A stretch of 34,868 nucleotides of DNA from Candidatus Magasanikiibacteriota bacterium (GTDB lineage Bacteria > Patescibacteriota > Patescibacteriia > Magasanikbacterales > GWA2-37-8). The DNA lies in contig JAHFHX010000010.1 of assembly GCA_023246655.1 (NCBI GenBank), positions 1 through 34,868 on the forward strand. The letters run 5' to 3'. Below are positions 18,326 through 27,981 of the stretch, piece by piece. A program made the position numbers and the translations under genes. Each line of letters opens with the position of its first letter. Within the stretch, counting starts at the first letter, position 1. The notes beneath the pieces were generated by a model. That model saw nothing but the letters and a program-made list of their open reading frames with translations. It had not been told where the DNA came from and ran no database searches.

Positions 18326-18739
18326 ATGCAATTTAAAATCGTTACACCAGAACGCGAAGTCTTTGCCGATGATGTAACCCAGGTTAGCTTAGCCACTACT
18401 ATGGGTGAGATTACCATTCTTCCACATCACATCCCTTTGGTATGCAATTTGGTGCCAGGAGAGGTAAAATACAAAAAAAACGATGAAGAGAATTCTATTG
18501 CCATCTCCGGCGGTTTTGCTGAAGTGCGTGATGATGGCTCCGTTGTCATCCTCGCCGATACCGCCGAACACGCCCATGAGATTGATTTAACCCGTGCCGA
18601 AGAAGCCAAAACGCGCGCCGATAAACTCATGGCGGAAGCCCGGAATAAAGAAGACGTTGATTATTCTGCCTTATCTGTTAAACTAGAACGTGAACTTGCG
18701 CGGCTAAGGGTGGGGAAAAGATATAGAAAAATAAAATAA
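18326..18739 (+). CDS. atpC: ATP synthase F1 subunit epsilon
   Basis: MQFKIVTPEREVFADDVTQVSLATTMGEITILPHHIPLV; ISGGFAEV. Confidence 0.93.
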   Translation: MQFKIVTPEREVFADDVTQVSLATTMGEITILPHHIPLVCNLVPGEVKYKKNDEENSIAISGGFAEVRDDGSVVILADTAEHAHEIDLTRAEEAKTRADKLMAEARNKEDVDYSALSVKLERELARLRVGKRYRKIK

Positions 18740-18746
18740 AAAATTT

Positions 18747-18769
18747 AACCGGGCTTGCCCCGGTTTTTT
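18747..18769 (+). terminator. intrinsic terminator of the ATP synthase operon
   Basis: AACCGGG-CTTGC-CCCGGTT followed by a T-run, directly after atpC. Confidence 0.85.
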
Positions 18770-18808
18770 ATTTACTGTAACAATTTGCCTTATTTTACGT
18801 CTTCTTTC

Positions 18809-18837
18809 ATAGCCCCTTTTCTAGGGGCTATGGCTTT
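18809..18837 (+). promoter_or_regulatory. terminator-like 5' leader hairpin before the ABC exporter
   Basis: CATAGCCCC-TTTTCTA-GGGGCTATG then GCTTTTT, ATG at 18840. Confidence 0.6.
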
Positions 18838-18839
18838 TT

Positions 18840-20600
18840 ATGAAATATAACACTAAGTTAACCCTTAAAATTTACTGGTCCGAGGCCAGGGCATACATCT
18901 GGTTGATTATCCCCTTGTTTATTTGTGTCATTGGCGGTTCGGCTTTAGGCGTTATTATCCCGCTTTACTTTAAGCGATTTTTTGACGTGCTTACACACAC
19001 TGCAAATCATATCCTCGTTATTCGAAATTTATTAACTATTTTAGTAAGCATTGCATTTTTAGAAGCAGCACGTTGGGTGCTTTGGCGGATTGCTAATTTT
19101 ACTAATAACTACTTTCAGCCAACTGTAATGGCCAAACTCGCGGATAAAAGTTTTCAGTATTTACATCAACATTCCTTTACCTATTTCAACAGCAACTTCG
19201 TTGGATCACTGGTAAAACGTGTTAATTGGTTTATACGGGCATTTGAAAGTGTCGCTGATAAAATAACGTGGAATTTATTGCCACTTTTTGTTGATTTATC
19301 AGTAGTCATTTTTGTACTGTTCAAAAAAGATACCCACCTGGGAATGGGAGTTCTACTATGGCTCACCATTTTTTTGATTGTTAATTGGATTTTTACCTCT
19401 TATAAATTACGGTTTGATATTGAGCGCAATGAAGCAGAAACTAAAGCAACTGGGATTTTAGCCGACACTATCACCAATCATACTAATGTTAAATTATTTG
19501 TTGGTTACCAGCGTGAGGTTGCAACGTTTCGAGCGGCAATGGATCGCGTGCGACGGCTACGTTGGTTCACATGGAACTTGGATGGAGTATTTGAAGCAGT
19601 CCAGGGGCTTCTGGTGGTAATATTAGAATTAGGGATTTTTTATGTTGCGATCATTCTCTGGCAAAAACAGATTCTTACGGTAGGTGACTTTGTATTGATC
19701 CAATCATACATGATTATTATATTTGATAAGGTTTGGGATTTTGGTAAAATTATTCGCCATTTATTTTCTGATCTTTCTGACGCCGAGGAGATGACCGTAA
19801 TTCTTAATACCCCACATGAAATTCAAGATATTCCTAAAGCCAAAAATTTAGTGGTCACTACCGGCGCAATTGAATTTCAGAAAGTTGACTTTTTTTATCA
19901 TGAAACCAGACAAATTTTTTCCAAATTAACTTTTTTAGTTAAACCTCAAGAGAAAGTGGCCTTAGTAGGTCCATCGGGAGCAGGAAAATCGACTATAGTA
20001 AAATTACTCTTACGTATGCATGAGGTGGCAAATGGAAAAATTCTCGTTGATAATCAGATAATCTCTCGTGTAACGCAACAAAGTTTATGGAATAATATTA
20101 GCTTGGTACCACAAGAACCAATTCTATTTCATCGTACGCTCTTAGAGAACATCCGATATGGCAAACTAGAAGCAACGGATGAAGAGGTAATAACAGCAGC
20201 AAAACTTGCCCATTGCCACGAGTTTATTTCTGAATTTCCTGACCAATATAATACTTATGTTGGGGAGCGCGGGGTAAAACTTTCTGGTGGTGAACGTCAG
20301 CGCGTAGCGATTGCACGAGCAATTTTGCGCAACGCTCCAATTTTAATATTGGATGAAGCGACTTCGAGCCTTGATTCAGAATCCGAGCATCTTATTCAAG
20401 ATGCCCTCACGAAATTGATGCAAAATAAAACGGTAATTGTAATTGCCCATCGTTTATCCACCATTATGAAAATGGATCGAATATTAGTAGTTGATCATGG
20501 AAAAATAGTAGAAGAAGGGAATCATGTGTCTCTTCTCAAAAAACCAAGTAGCCTGTATTATAAACTATGGCAACTGCAAGCCGGTGGTTTTATTCAATAA
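18840..20600 (+). CDS. ABC transporter, fused permease-ATPase (MsbA-like exporter)
   Basis: Walker A GPSGAGKSTIVKLLLR, signature LSGGERQRVAIARAIL, Walker B PILILDEATSSLDSE. Confidence 0.95.
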   Translation: MKYNTKLTLKIYWSEARAYIWLIIPLFICVIGGSALGVIIPLYFKRFFDVLTHTANHILVIRNLLTILVSIAFLEAARWVLWRIANFTNNYFQPTVMAKLADKSFQYLHQHSFTYFNSNFVGSLVKRVNWFIRAFESVADKITWNLLPLFVDLSVVIFVLFKKDTHLGMGVLLWLTIFLIVNWIFTSYKLRFDIERNEAETKATGILADTITNHTNVKLFVGYQREVATFRAAMDRVRRLRWFTWNLDGVFEAVQGLLVVILELGIFYVAIILWQKQILTVGDFVLIQSYMIIIFDKVWDFGKIIRHLFSDLSDAEEMTVILNTPHEIQDIPKAKNLVVTTGAIEFQKVDFFYHETRQIFSKLTFLVKPQEKVALVGPSGAGKSTIVKLLLRMHEVANGKILVDNQIISRVTQQSLWNNISLVPQEPILFHRTLLENIRYGKLEATDEEVITAAKLAHCHEFISEFPDQYNTYVGERGVKLSGGERQRVAIARAILRNAPILILDEATSSLDSESEHLIQDALTKLMQNKTVIVIAHRLSTIMKMDRILVVDHGKIVEEGNHVSLLKKPSSLYYKLWQLQAGGFIQ

Positions 20601-20605
20601 AAATG

Positions 20606-20654
20606 TATGATTGTTATTCCCAGCAAAGTAATGGGAAATTTGCTGACAATCAAT
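20606..20654. repeat. bulged inverted repeat in the ABC transporter-rlmN spacer
   Basis: GATTGT-tattcc-CAGCAAA / TTTGCTGACAATC. Confidence 0.5.
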
Positions 20655-20681
20655 TCTTGTGTGCACTAGGAAAAATATAAT
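20654..20681 (+). promoter_or_regulatory. candidate promoter for rlmN (TTCTTG-16-TATAAT)
   Basis: -10 TATAAT at 20676-20681, -35-like TTCTTG at 20654-20659. Confidence 0.5.
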
Positions 20682-20708
20682 AAACTCCATGTTGGCTATA
20701 TTCATAGT

Positions 20709-21863
20709 ATGCTAAATATTGCTAATACTCTCAAAATTATTTTGGAGGATAAACCAACCTTCCGGCGGAAGCAAATTGAGCAGGCGTGGTTTAATACCGC
20801 TATCAATAGCTATAATGAAATTACAACCCTTCCCAAAGAACTCCATGAAAAATTAAAGGACATCCCATGGCTCTCGCTTGAAGTGCATACAAATCTTAAA
20901 AGTCAATTAGATAATACACGTAAAATTCTTTTTAAACTACATGATAATAATTTTATTGAAACGGTAATTATGGGACGGAAGAATCTGAAGCAGAAACAAC
21001 TGTCATTCCAAGCGTCGAGCGAGGAATCTCAATCGGATAACCTACAGAGATTTCTCCCTGCGGTCAAAATGACAAATCGAGACACGAATGACGATCGCTA
21101 CACCATCTGCATTTCCTCCCAGGCGGGTTGCCCCATGCGTTGTGCCTTCTGCGCCACGGGTAAAGCTGGTTTTAAACGACAATTAAGTGCTGAAGAAATA
21201 ATTGATCAGTATCGTTTTAGCCAACGACTGCTTGCACCCGAAGGCGCTCGTGTGAATAATATTGTAATGATGGGGCAAGGTGAGCCACTGCTTAATTATG
21301 ACAACGTCAAACGTGCCCTTAACATCATTTTAGAAAATTCTGATCTTGGCGAAACAAAAATCACTGTTTCAACAGCTGGAGTTGTGCCGGCAATGGAACA
21401 AATTCTTAAAGATGATAATTTTCCACCAGTCCGCTGGGCCGTTTCCCTCCACAGTGCCATTGAAGAGAGCCGTAAACAAATTATGCCATCAAACCGAAAA
21501 GGATTTTTAGAATTCTTGGTACAATGGGCCAATGATTATCATACAAAATTTCCCAGTCGAACACATTTTATCGGTCTTGAGTATATTATGCTTGGCGGTG
21601 TCAACGACAACGAACATCATCTCCAAGCCCTCATCAAATTAGCGAGGCGCATGCCACACATCCGCATCAATTTAATTCCTTACAATTATATCGGCGATGA
21701 GCCGGTTGATAATGTGAACTACTTTGCACGCACACCACACGAACAAATTGAGCATTGGCACACTGAGCTCATGAATGCTGGCTTTACTTCCACAATTCGC
21801 TACTCACAAGGGCAAGATATTATGGCCGCATGTGGACAATTGCAAAATACTATAAAAATATGA
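20709..21863 (+). CDS. rlmN: 23S rRNA (adenine-2503-C2)-methyltransferase RlmN-like radical SAM enzyme with repeat-derived insert
   Basis: CISSQAGCPMRCAFCATGKAGF (CxxxCxxC), NIVMMGQGEPLLNYDNV, RWAVSLHSA. Confidence 0.94.
   Translation: MLNIANTLKIILEDKPTFRRKQIEQAWFNTAINSYNEITTLPKELHEKLKDIPWLSLEVHTNLKSQLDNTRKILFKLHDNNFIETVIMGRKNLKQKQLSFQASSEESQSDNLQRFLPAVKMTNRDTNDDRYTICISSQAGCPMRCAFCATGKAGFKRQLSAEEIIDQYRFSQRLLAPEGARVNNIVMMGQGEPLLNYDNVKRALNIILENSDLGETKITVSTAGVVPAMEQILKDDNFPPVRWAVSLHSAIEESRKQIMPSNRKGFLEFLVQWANDYHTKFPSRTHFIGLEYIMLGGVNDNEHHLQALIKLARRMPHIRINLIPYNYIGDEPVDNVNYFARTPHEQIEHWHTELMNAGFTSTIRYSQGQDIMAACGQLQNTIKI
21001..21074. repeat. palindromic repeat family A inside rlmN
   Basis: TGTCATTCCAAGCG...GAGGAATCTC...GAGATTTCTC...AAAATGACA; encodes LSFQASSEESQSDNLQRFLPAVKMT. 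Confidence 0.9.
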
Positions 21864-22210
21864 AATCAAGAAAAATAATTGTTGAAGGTGCGCGGACCCC
21901 AATAGGGCCAGAAAGAAAAAAACCAGACGTTATTTTAGCTGAGCTTTGTAGAATTGAAGGTAGAAGTTTAGAATCAGCACAAATTACATTAAGAGGGAAT
22001 ATTATTTTAAATGTAGTCGTTGATAGTATTAATAAAAAAACAGGGACAGTCATGGTGAGGTTAAACGATCTAACAATTCCAAGCCAAAAATTAACCGCCT
22101 TAGGCTATCGTGTACAGATTGAAAAGATTAAGGATGTGTTGAAAGGGGAAGTAACTGATTTGTTAATCTTTGTACCTCTTAATGAAATCATTGATATCAA
22201 GATAACTTAA
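21860..22210 (+). CDS. conserved-looking protein of unknown function (116 aa)
   Basis: MKSRKIIVEGARTPIGPERKKPDVILAELCRIEG...; complete ORF between rlmN and uvrD; no family recognised. Confidence 0.6.
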   Translation: MKSRKIIVEGARTPIGPERKKPDVILAELCRIEGRSLESAQITLRGNIILNVVVDSINKKTGTVMVRLNDLTIPSQKLTALGYRVQIEKIKDVLKGEVTDLLIFVPLNEIIDIKIT

Positions 22211-22212
22211 AT

Positions 22213-22241
22213 TTGTAAAACTACTGTTATTGCGCTATAAT
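22213..22241 (+). promoter_or_regulatory. candidate sigma70-type promoter for the uvrD-like gene (TTTGTA or TTGTAA, then TATAAT)
   Basis: TATAAT at 22236-22241 with a -35-like hexamer about 17 bp upstream. Confidence 0.65.
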
Positions 22242-22244
22242 ACA

Positions 22245-22265
22245 GCACTCATTCGAGTGCTTTTT
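22245..22265 (+). terminator. terminator-like hairpin between promoter and start codon of the uvrD-like gene
   Basis: GCACTC-ATTC-GAGTGC followed by TTTTT, ATG at 22268. Confidence 0.6.
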
Positions 22266-22267
22266 CT

Positions 22268-25213
22268 ATGTCAAAATATCAGCTTAACCAAGCCCAAAAA
22301 GAGGCTGTTGAATACATCAATGGCCCGCTTTTGATTGTTGCTGGTGCTGGTACCGGCAAAACAAGTGTCATCACAAGTAAAATTTGTTATCTTTTAGAAA
22401 AAAAATTAGCTCAACCTGAACAAATTTTAGCTCTAACATTTAATGACAAAGCGGCCACAGAAATTCAGGAGCGAGTGGATGAGATGATTAATATCGGCTA
22501 TACCGAACTTAATATCTCTACTTTTCACACGTTTTGCCAACGGGTACTTGAACGTCACGCCATCAATATCGGTCTTAACTCTAACTTTAAACTTCTTACC
22601 GAAACCGCGGCTTGGGTTTTGGTTCGCCAGAATTTATCGAAGTTTAATCTTAATTACTATCGCCCCATGGGTAACCCCATGCGTCATGTACACGAGCTAC
22701 TTAAACATTTTTCGAAATGCAAAGATGAACTCATTACCCCAGAAGAATATGTAGCTTTTGCTGAGAGTACAGCAAAAGATTCAGGCACCGTTAATTTAGA
22801 AGATAAGAATCGTCTCACGGAAATTGCCAACGCCTATCATTTATATAATCAATTGCTTCTTGATAATGGTTTGCTTGATTTTGGCGATTTAATTTTTTAT
22901 ACCGTCAACCTCTTCTTTCAACGACCGGTTGTGCTTAAAAAATTTCAATCTCAGTTCAAATATATTTTGGTCGATGAATTTCAGGATGTGAATTATGCAC
23001 AATATAAATTAGTAAAATTACTTGCTGATGTTCAATCTCAACTTACTGTTGTCGGAGATGATGACCAAAGTATTTATGCTTTTCGTGGTGCAAGCATAGC
23101 AAACATTCTACGTTTTAAAGATGACTTCCCCGATACTAAAAAAATTGTTCTCCATGAGAATTATCGCTCCAGTCAAACAATTCTTAATGTGGCGTATCAA
23201 TCTATTCAAAATAATAATCCTGATCGTTTAGAGATCAAACTCGGTATCAATAAACATCTCACATCTAAAACAACACATCAAGAATCTCAAGTCATTCATA
23301 TCCACGCTACGACTTTAGATGAAGAGGTGCGTTTAGTAATTAACGAAATTACTCGTCTAAAAACTGCTGATATTAATACTACCTGGGACGATTTTGCCAT
23401 TCTCGTCCGTGCTAATAATCATGCCGATCCATTTATTAATCAACTCCAGGCAAACGGCATTCCATATGAATTTATCGCTTCGTCCGGATTATATCGACAA
23501 CCAATTATTCTCGATGCTATCAACTACCTTAAGCTCCTTGATAATTATCACGAATCAAGTGCGATCTTTCGTTTGCTCTGTTTACCATTTCTTCACTTTA
23601 AAGAAAATGACCTCCAAAAAATTACCTATAATGCTAAAAAGAAAGCCACTACCTATTATGAGATACTCAAACGCGCTCCTGAATTTGGTTTGTCACAAGA
23701 AGGTGTAGCAGTGTGTAATAAACTAATTGAACTGATTTATGATGGCATGAAACGCTCTCGCAAAGATAAACCATCGGTAATTCTGTATAATTTTTTAGAA
23801 AAAAGTGGTTATTTAAATTACCTTACTAAAAAAGAAGATCAAGGTAACAGCCAAGTAATTCGCCAAATTCATTATCTCAAACAATTTTTTGAATACCTTA
23901 GTGAATATGAAAGTATTACTCCAGAGGCTCAGATTAGCCAATTCCTAGAGCATTTTACCATGGTGGTAGAATCAGGCGATAGAGGCGCTCTTTATCAGCC
24001 ATCAGATACACCAGACTCGGTAAATATTATGACCGTTCACGCTTCTAAGGGTTTGGAATACAAATATGTTTTTATTGCTAATCTAGTAGAAGACCGCTTC
24101 CCTTCGCGTAGCCGAGGAGATGGAATTGAAATTCCTCCTGAGCTTGTTAAAGAACAGTTGCCAGAAGGGGATAGTCATATTCAAGAAGAACGTCGTCTCT
24201 TTTATGTCGCTATGACTCGCGCAAAAGAGCGACTCTATTTTTGTAGTGCAAATGACTATGGTGGTGTACGTACTAAAAAAATAAGTCGCTTCCTTGTAGA
24301 ACTTGGCTATAAAATCACAGAGCAAAAAACAGAAAAAGAACAAACCATTATTGCCGAAAAGAAGAACACTCCAAACAGTGTTCATCAAGGAGGCTCTGTT
24401 TACGAGCTTCCTAAAGCCTTTTCTTTTTCACAAATTCGTACATATGAAGTTTGTCCTTATCAATATAAACTCGCTCATATTCTTCATATTCCAACCAAAG
24501 GTAACGCTAGTTTTAGTTTTGGTACCACCATGCATGGAACGCTACAAGCTTTTTATCAACGCATCCAAGAGTTAAATGCACGACAGCAAATTTCTTTATT
24601 TGACGCCACACCAAAAAAAACCACCGCAGCTAGTGAACCTACCGTTAAAGTGCCTACGATAGAAGATTTATTGGCACTCTATGAAAAGAATTGGATTGGC
24701 GATTGGTATAAAAATCAACATCAGCGAGAAGAATACTATCAAAAAGGCAAGGATATCCTTAAAACTTTCTATAAAGCTCAAGAGAATAATTGGAGCATTC
24801 CAACCAACTTAGAAAGTTGGTTTAGAATTAAAGTAGGGGACCGTCTCATCCATGGCCGAATTGACCGGATTGATAAATTGCCCGATGGCACTTTGGAGAT
24901 TATCGATTATAAAACCGGCAAAAGCAAAGAAAAATTAACAAGTGAAGATAAAGAACAATTGCTCATATATCAAATTGCCATTGAACAGTTACCAGAATAC
25001 CGCCATCTAGGCAAACCAAGTAAACTTACCTTCTATTATTTAAATGATGAAATTCGAACTTCATTTCTTGGTGAAACTCAAGAATTAGAAAAACTCAAAG
25101 TCAAGTTGCAAAATACTATCGGCCAAATTCACGCCAGAAATTTTATGGCTACTCCAAGTCAATTTGCCTGTGATAATTGCGATTTCCGCGAGATTTGTGA
25201 CTACCGTATATGA
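22268..25213 (+). CDS. UvrD/PcrA-like superfamily 1 helicase with C-terminal PD-(D/E)XK nuclease domain
   Basis: GAGTGKTSVITSKI, LVDEFQDVNYAQ, VGDDDQSIYAFRGA, TVHASKGLEY; C-terminal HGRIDRIDKLPDGTLEIIDYKTGK and CDNCDFREICDY (four-Cys-like). Confidence 0.93.
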   Translation: MSKYQLNQAQKEAVEYINGPLLIVAGAGTGKTSVITSKICYLLEKKLAQPEQILALTFNDKAATEIQERVDEMINIGYTELNISTFHTFCQRVLERHAINIGLNSNFKLLTETAAWVLVRQNLSKFNLNYYRPMGNPMRHVHELLKHFSKCKDELITPEEYVAFAESTAKDSGTVNLEDKNRLTEIANAYHLYNQLLLDNGLLDFGDLIFYTVNLFFQRPVVLKKFQSQFKYILVDEFQDVNYAQYKLVKLLADVQSQLTVVGDDDQSIYAFRGASIANILRFKDDFPDTKKIVLHENYRSSQTILNVAYQSIQNNNPDRLEIKLGINKHLTSKTTHQESQVIHIHATTLDEEVRLVINEITRLKTADINTTWDDFAILVRANNHADPFINQLQANGIPYEFIASSGLYRQPIILDAINYLKLLDNYHESSAIFRLLCLPFLHFKENDLQKITYNAKKKATTYYEILKRAPEFGLSQEGVAVCNKLIELIYDGMKRSRKDKPSVILYNFLEKSGYLNYLTKKEDQGNSQVIRQIHYLKQFFEYLSEYESITPEAQISQFLEHFTMVVESGDRGALYQPSDTPDSVNIMTVHASKGLEYKYVFIANLVEDRFPSRSRGDGIEIPPELVKEQLPEGDSHIQEERRLFYVAMTRAKERLYFCSANDYGGVRTKKISRFLVELGYKITEQKTEKEQTIIAEKKNTPNSVHQGGSVYELPKAFSFSQIRTYEVCPYQYKLAHILHIPTKGNASFSFGTTMHGTLQAFYQRIQELNARQQISLFDATPKKTTAASEPTVKVPTIEDLLALYEKNWIGDWYKNQHQREEYYQKGKDILKTFYKAQENNWSIPTNLESWFRIKVGDRLIHGRIDRIDKLPDGTLEIIDYKTGKSKEKLTSEDKEQLLIYQIAIEQLPEYRHLGKPSKLTFYYLNDEIRTSFLGETQELEKLKVKLQNTIGQIHARNFMATPSQFACDNCDFREICDYRI

Positions 25214-25548
25214 AACCACTGAGCCATATTCTTCAACAACATCTCACTCATTCAAATCTTTGGAAAGGAACAACTGCCGCACGTGTTGTTATGACTGCCA
25301 ATAATTGGCTCAAGAGCTTCTTCGCCAATAACATCCTCGATCACGCGCAGGCTATTTCTTTCAAAAATGGTATTTTAATTATCGCTTGCAATAGCTCGGT
25401 AACAGCACAAGAAATAAAACTTAACGAAGCAGCCTTATATAATGCAATTGCCAATATATTTAGCTCTTCAATTCTTAAAAAAATAACCTATATGAGTGGC
25501 GGCATTCCAAAAACGAGCTACCTTGCCAAATTCGATATAAAAGTCTAA
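25210..25548 (+). CDS. DUF721 (DciA-like) domain protein
   Basis: Overlaps helicase stop (ATGA); ISFKNGILIIACNSSVTAQEIKLNEAALYNAI resembles DUF721. Confidence 0.55.
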   Translation: MKPLSHILQQHLTHSNLWKGTTAARVVMTANNWLKSFFANNILDHAQAISFKNGILIIACNSSVTAQEIKLNEAALYNAIANIFSSSILKKITYMSGGIPKTSYLAKFDIKV

Positions 25549-25562
25549 AATATGATAACTAT

Positions 25563-26612
25563 ATGTTTGCTAACTTTTTTGGTAGCTTTAGAAAAGAACT
25601 GGGCATTGATCTTGGGACTGCCAATACCTTAGTCTATGTTAAAGGAAGGGGTATTGTTATAAACGAACCAAGCGTGGTGGCAGTTAATACACGAACAGAA
25701 CAAATATTGGCAGTTGGCCATGAAGCTAAAGAAATGCTTGGAAAAACCCCACCGCATATAATTACGACACGCCCTTTAACATATGGGATTATTTCTGATT
25801 TTGAAGTTGCTGAAAAAATGCTTCGTTATTTTATTGATAAAGTCTATGAAGAAAACGGCTTAAATTTTTTATCACGACCACGCGTTATAATTGGAGCTCC
25901 CGTAGATATAACTGAGGTAGAGCGACGGGCAGTAGCAGATGCCATAATGAATGCTGGAGCACGCGAAGTATGGATTGTAGAAGAGCCGATGGCTGCAGCT
26001 ATTGGTTCGCGTATGCCAGTGCGTGAACCAATTGGAAACTTAATTATTGAAATGGGTGGTGGTACCTGTGAAATAGCAGTAATATCACTAAGTGGAATTA
26101 CAACCCGTAAATCAATTAAAATTGCCGGCGATGAGTTAAATCGTAATATCATGAATTATGCGCGTGATGTTTTTGGATTACTCTTGGGAGAGCGACAAGC
26201 GGAAGAAATTAAAATTAAAATTGGCTCAGCAGTAGAACTACCTGAACATATCGAATTTCCAATGCGTGGCCGTGATATGATTACTGGGCTTCCAAAAGAA
26301 ATAATGATTAATGATGCTCAAGTGCGAGAGGCTATAATTAAATCTCTGCGCACTATTGTTGAAAATATAAAATCTATTGTAGAGCTTACTGCCCCCGAAT
26401 TAGTAGCAGATATTCACGAACGAGGAATTTTATTATCTGGTGGCGGTGCACTACTGCGTGGTATGGACCAGCTTATTCATCGCGCTTTAGAAATTCCGGT
26501 ACGGATTGCCGACGATCCATTAACAGCTGTTGTTCGCGGTACCGGAATACTCCTTGATGAAAACGATCTATTAAAAGAAGTAGCGGTATTTCCGGAATTA
26601 TCAGCTCGGTAA
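25563..26612 (+). CDS. mreB: rod shape-determining protein MreB
   Basis: ELGIDLGTANTLVYVKGRGIVINEPSVVAVN, GGGTCEIAVISLSGI. Confidence 0.96.
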   Translation: MFANFFGSFRKELGIDLGTANTLVYVKGRGIVINEPSVVAVNTRTEQILAVGHEAKEMLGKTPPHIITTRPLTYGIISDFEVAEKMLRYFIDKVYEENGLNFLSRPRVIIGAPVDITEVERRAVADAIMNAGAREVWIVEEPMAAAIGSRMPVREPIGNLIIEMGGGTCEIAVISLSGITTRKSIKIAGDELNRNIMNYARDVFGLLLGERQAEEIKIKIGSAVELPEHIEFPMRGRDMITGLPKEIMINDAQVREAIIKSLRTIVENIKSIVELTAPELVADIHERGILLSGGGALLRGMDQLIHRALEIPVRIADDPLTAVVRGTGILLDENDLLKEVAVFPELSAR

Positions 26613-27436
26613 TGTTTTTGCAACCGTATATGTCTTCTGTGTCTCACCATAAAACCTCTGGGCTTATCAGTGGTTTTTTGATTGGCATCCTTATATTAAT
26701 GCACTACCTCGGTTGGTTGCAGACCCCCGAGAAGGCGGTACGCACAATTACCGTACCAATGCTTCATCGACTCTATACGGTAATCGTTACATTACGTAAT
26801 CATTTATCTTTTTGGCAAGGGCGCAATGAACTCACACAAGTTTATATATCGTGTCAAAAGGATTTACAACAAGCATTGCTGCGTAGCGCTCAATCTAAAA
26901 TGCTCAGCGATGAAAATGATGATTTACGTGCTAAGTTAGAGCTCAAACTTCGTGCTCAAATTCCAGTAATTGTAGCTGAAGTAATTGGAAAAGATCTTAC
27001 GAATACCCAACAAATTATATTCATTAATAAAGGGGGGATAGCAGGAATTAAGATAGGAGATCCTGTTGTTGTTGATAAAGGAATCTTGGTTGGTCGAATA
27101 ATTAAAGTCGCTCCTGATGTCGCGTGGGTACTCCTTATTAAGGATAGTCAAAGTAAGGTGGCAGCCACCATTTTAAATCATGATCATAGCCTAGGAGTAG
27201 TTGAAGGTGGCAATGGCATTAGTCTCAGAATGAAATTTATTCCTCGCAACGAAGTAGTAGCAGTCGGTGATCAAATAGTAACTTCTGGATTAGAAGACAA
27301 TACCCCACGAGGGTTACTTATTGGTAGTGTTCAAATTGTAGAAAATGAAGCCTACCAACCATTTCAACAGGCTTTACTAACTCCTCCGTATGATCTTAAT
27401 AAACTTACCAGTGTCGGTATATTACAAACAAATTAA
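26612..27436 (+). CDS. mreC: rod shape-determining protein MreC
   Basis: Position in mre cluster; VIAEVIGKDLTNTQQIIFINKGGIAGIKIGDPVVVDKGILVGRI; start 26612 or 26630. Confidence 0.9.
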   Translation: MFLQPYMSSVSHHKTSGLISGFLIGILILMHYLGWLQTPEKAVRTITVPMLHRLYTVIVTLRNHLSFWQGRNELTQVYISCQKDLQQALLRSAQSKMLSDENDDLRAKLELKLRAQIPVIVAEVIGKDLTNTQQIIFINKGGIAGIKIGDPVVVDKGILVGRIIKVAPDVAWVLLIKDSQSKVAATILNHDHSLGVVEGGNGISLRMKFIPRNEVVAVGDQIVTSGLEDNTPRGLLIGSVQIVENEAYQPFQQALLTPPYDLNKLTSVGILQTN

Positions 27437-27441
27437 TATCT

Positions 27442-27981
27442 ATGAAATTTTTTTTAAATATTATTATAAAATTATTAGGCGGATTAAGTTTAATAGCTTT
27501 ACAACTTATTATCATTTCTTTTCTGTCTTTTCCAGTACCATATTTTAATATGTTTATGATAGGACTCCTCTGGTGGTTCTTAATAACAGATGATCGTTAT
27601 GGCGTTCCAATAGCGCTCGCATTTATCTTTATCGTTGAAATCTGTTCGGCTCTTCCAGTTGGGAATACTATGGGACCAATTATATTAAGCTTAATTCTAG
27701 TTCGATGGTTAGGTACCAGAGTTTTTACTAACCGATCTATATATATGATAATTGGAGCAGGCGGAATTGGACTTATGAGTTACGAATTGCTATTATTGGG
27801 GTCTTTTTGGATCAAAGCTTTAATTTTTAAAGAATTTTTTATTATCTCTTCTATAACCTTTATTAATATTATTGAGACATGGGTATTTAGCATGGCACTA
27901 TTTATTTTATTACATCTTCTATCTCCTCTTTGGCGTCTAAGAAAAGGAAAAATTTTTAACTTGTACGGAGCTACATTATGA
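27442..27981 (+). CDS. mreD: MreD-like membrane protein
   Basis: Multiple TM segments between mreC and PBP2. Confidence 0.7.
   Translation: MKFFLNIIIKLLGGLSLIALQLIIISFLSFPVPYFNMFMIGLLWWFLITDDRYGVPIALAFIFIVEICSALPVGNTMGPIILSLILVRWLGTRVFTNRSIYMIIGAGGIGLMSYELLLLGSFWIKALIFKEFFIISSITFINIIETWVFSMALFILLHLLSPLWRLRKGKIFNLYGATL

Noticed and set aside
20606-20654. Inverted repeat after the ABC exporter as a family A copy
   Set aside because: Shares only a loose TTATTCC..AGC resemblance and lacks the TGTCATT/AATGACA ends; kept only as an unassigned inverted repeat.
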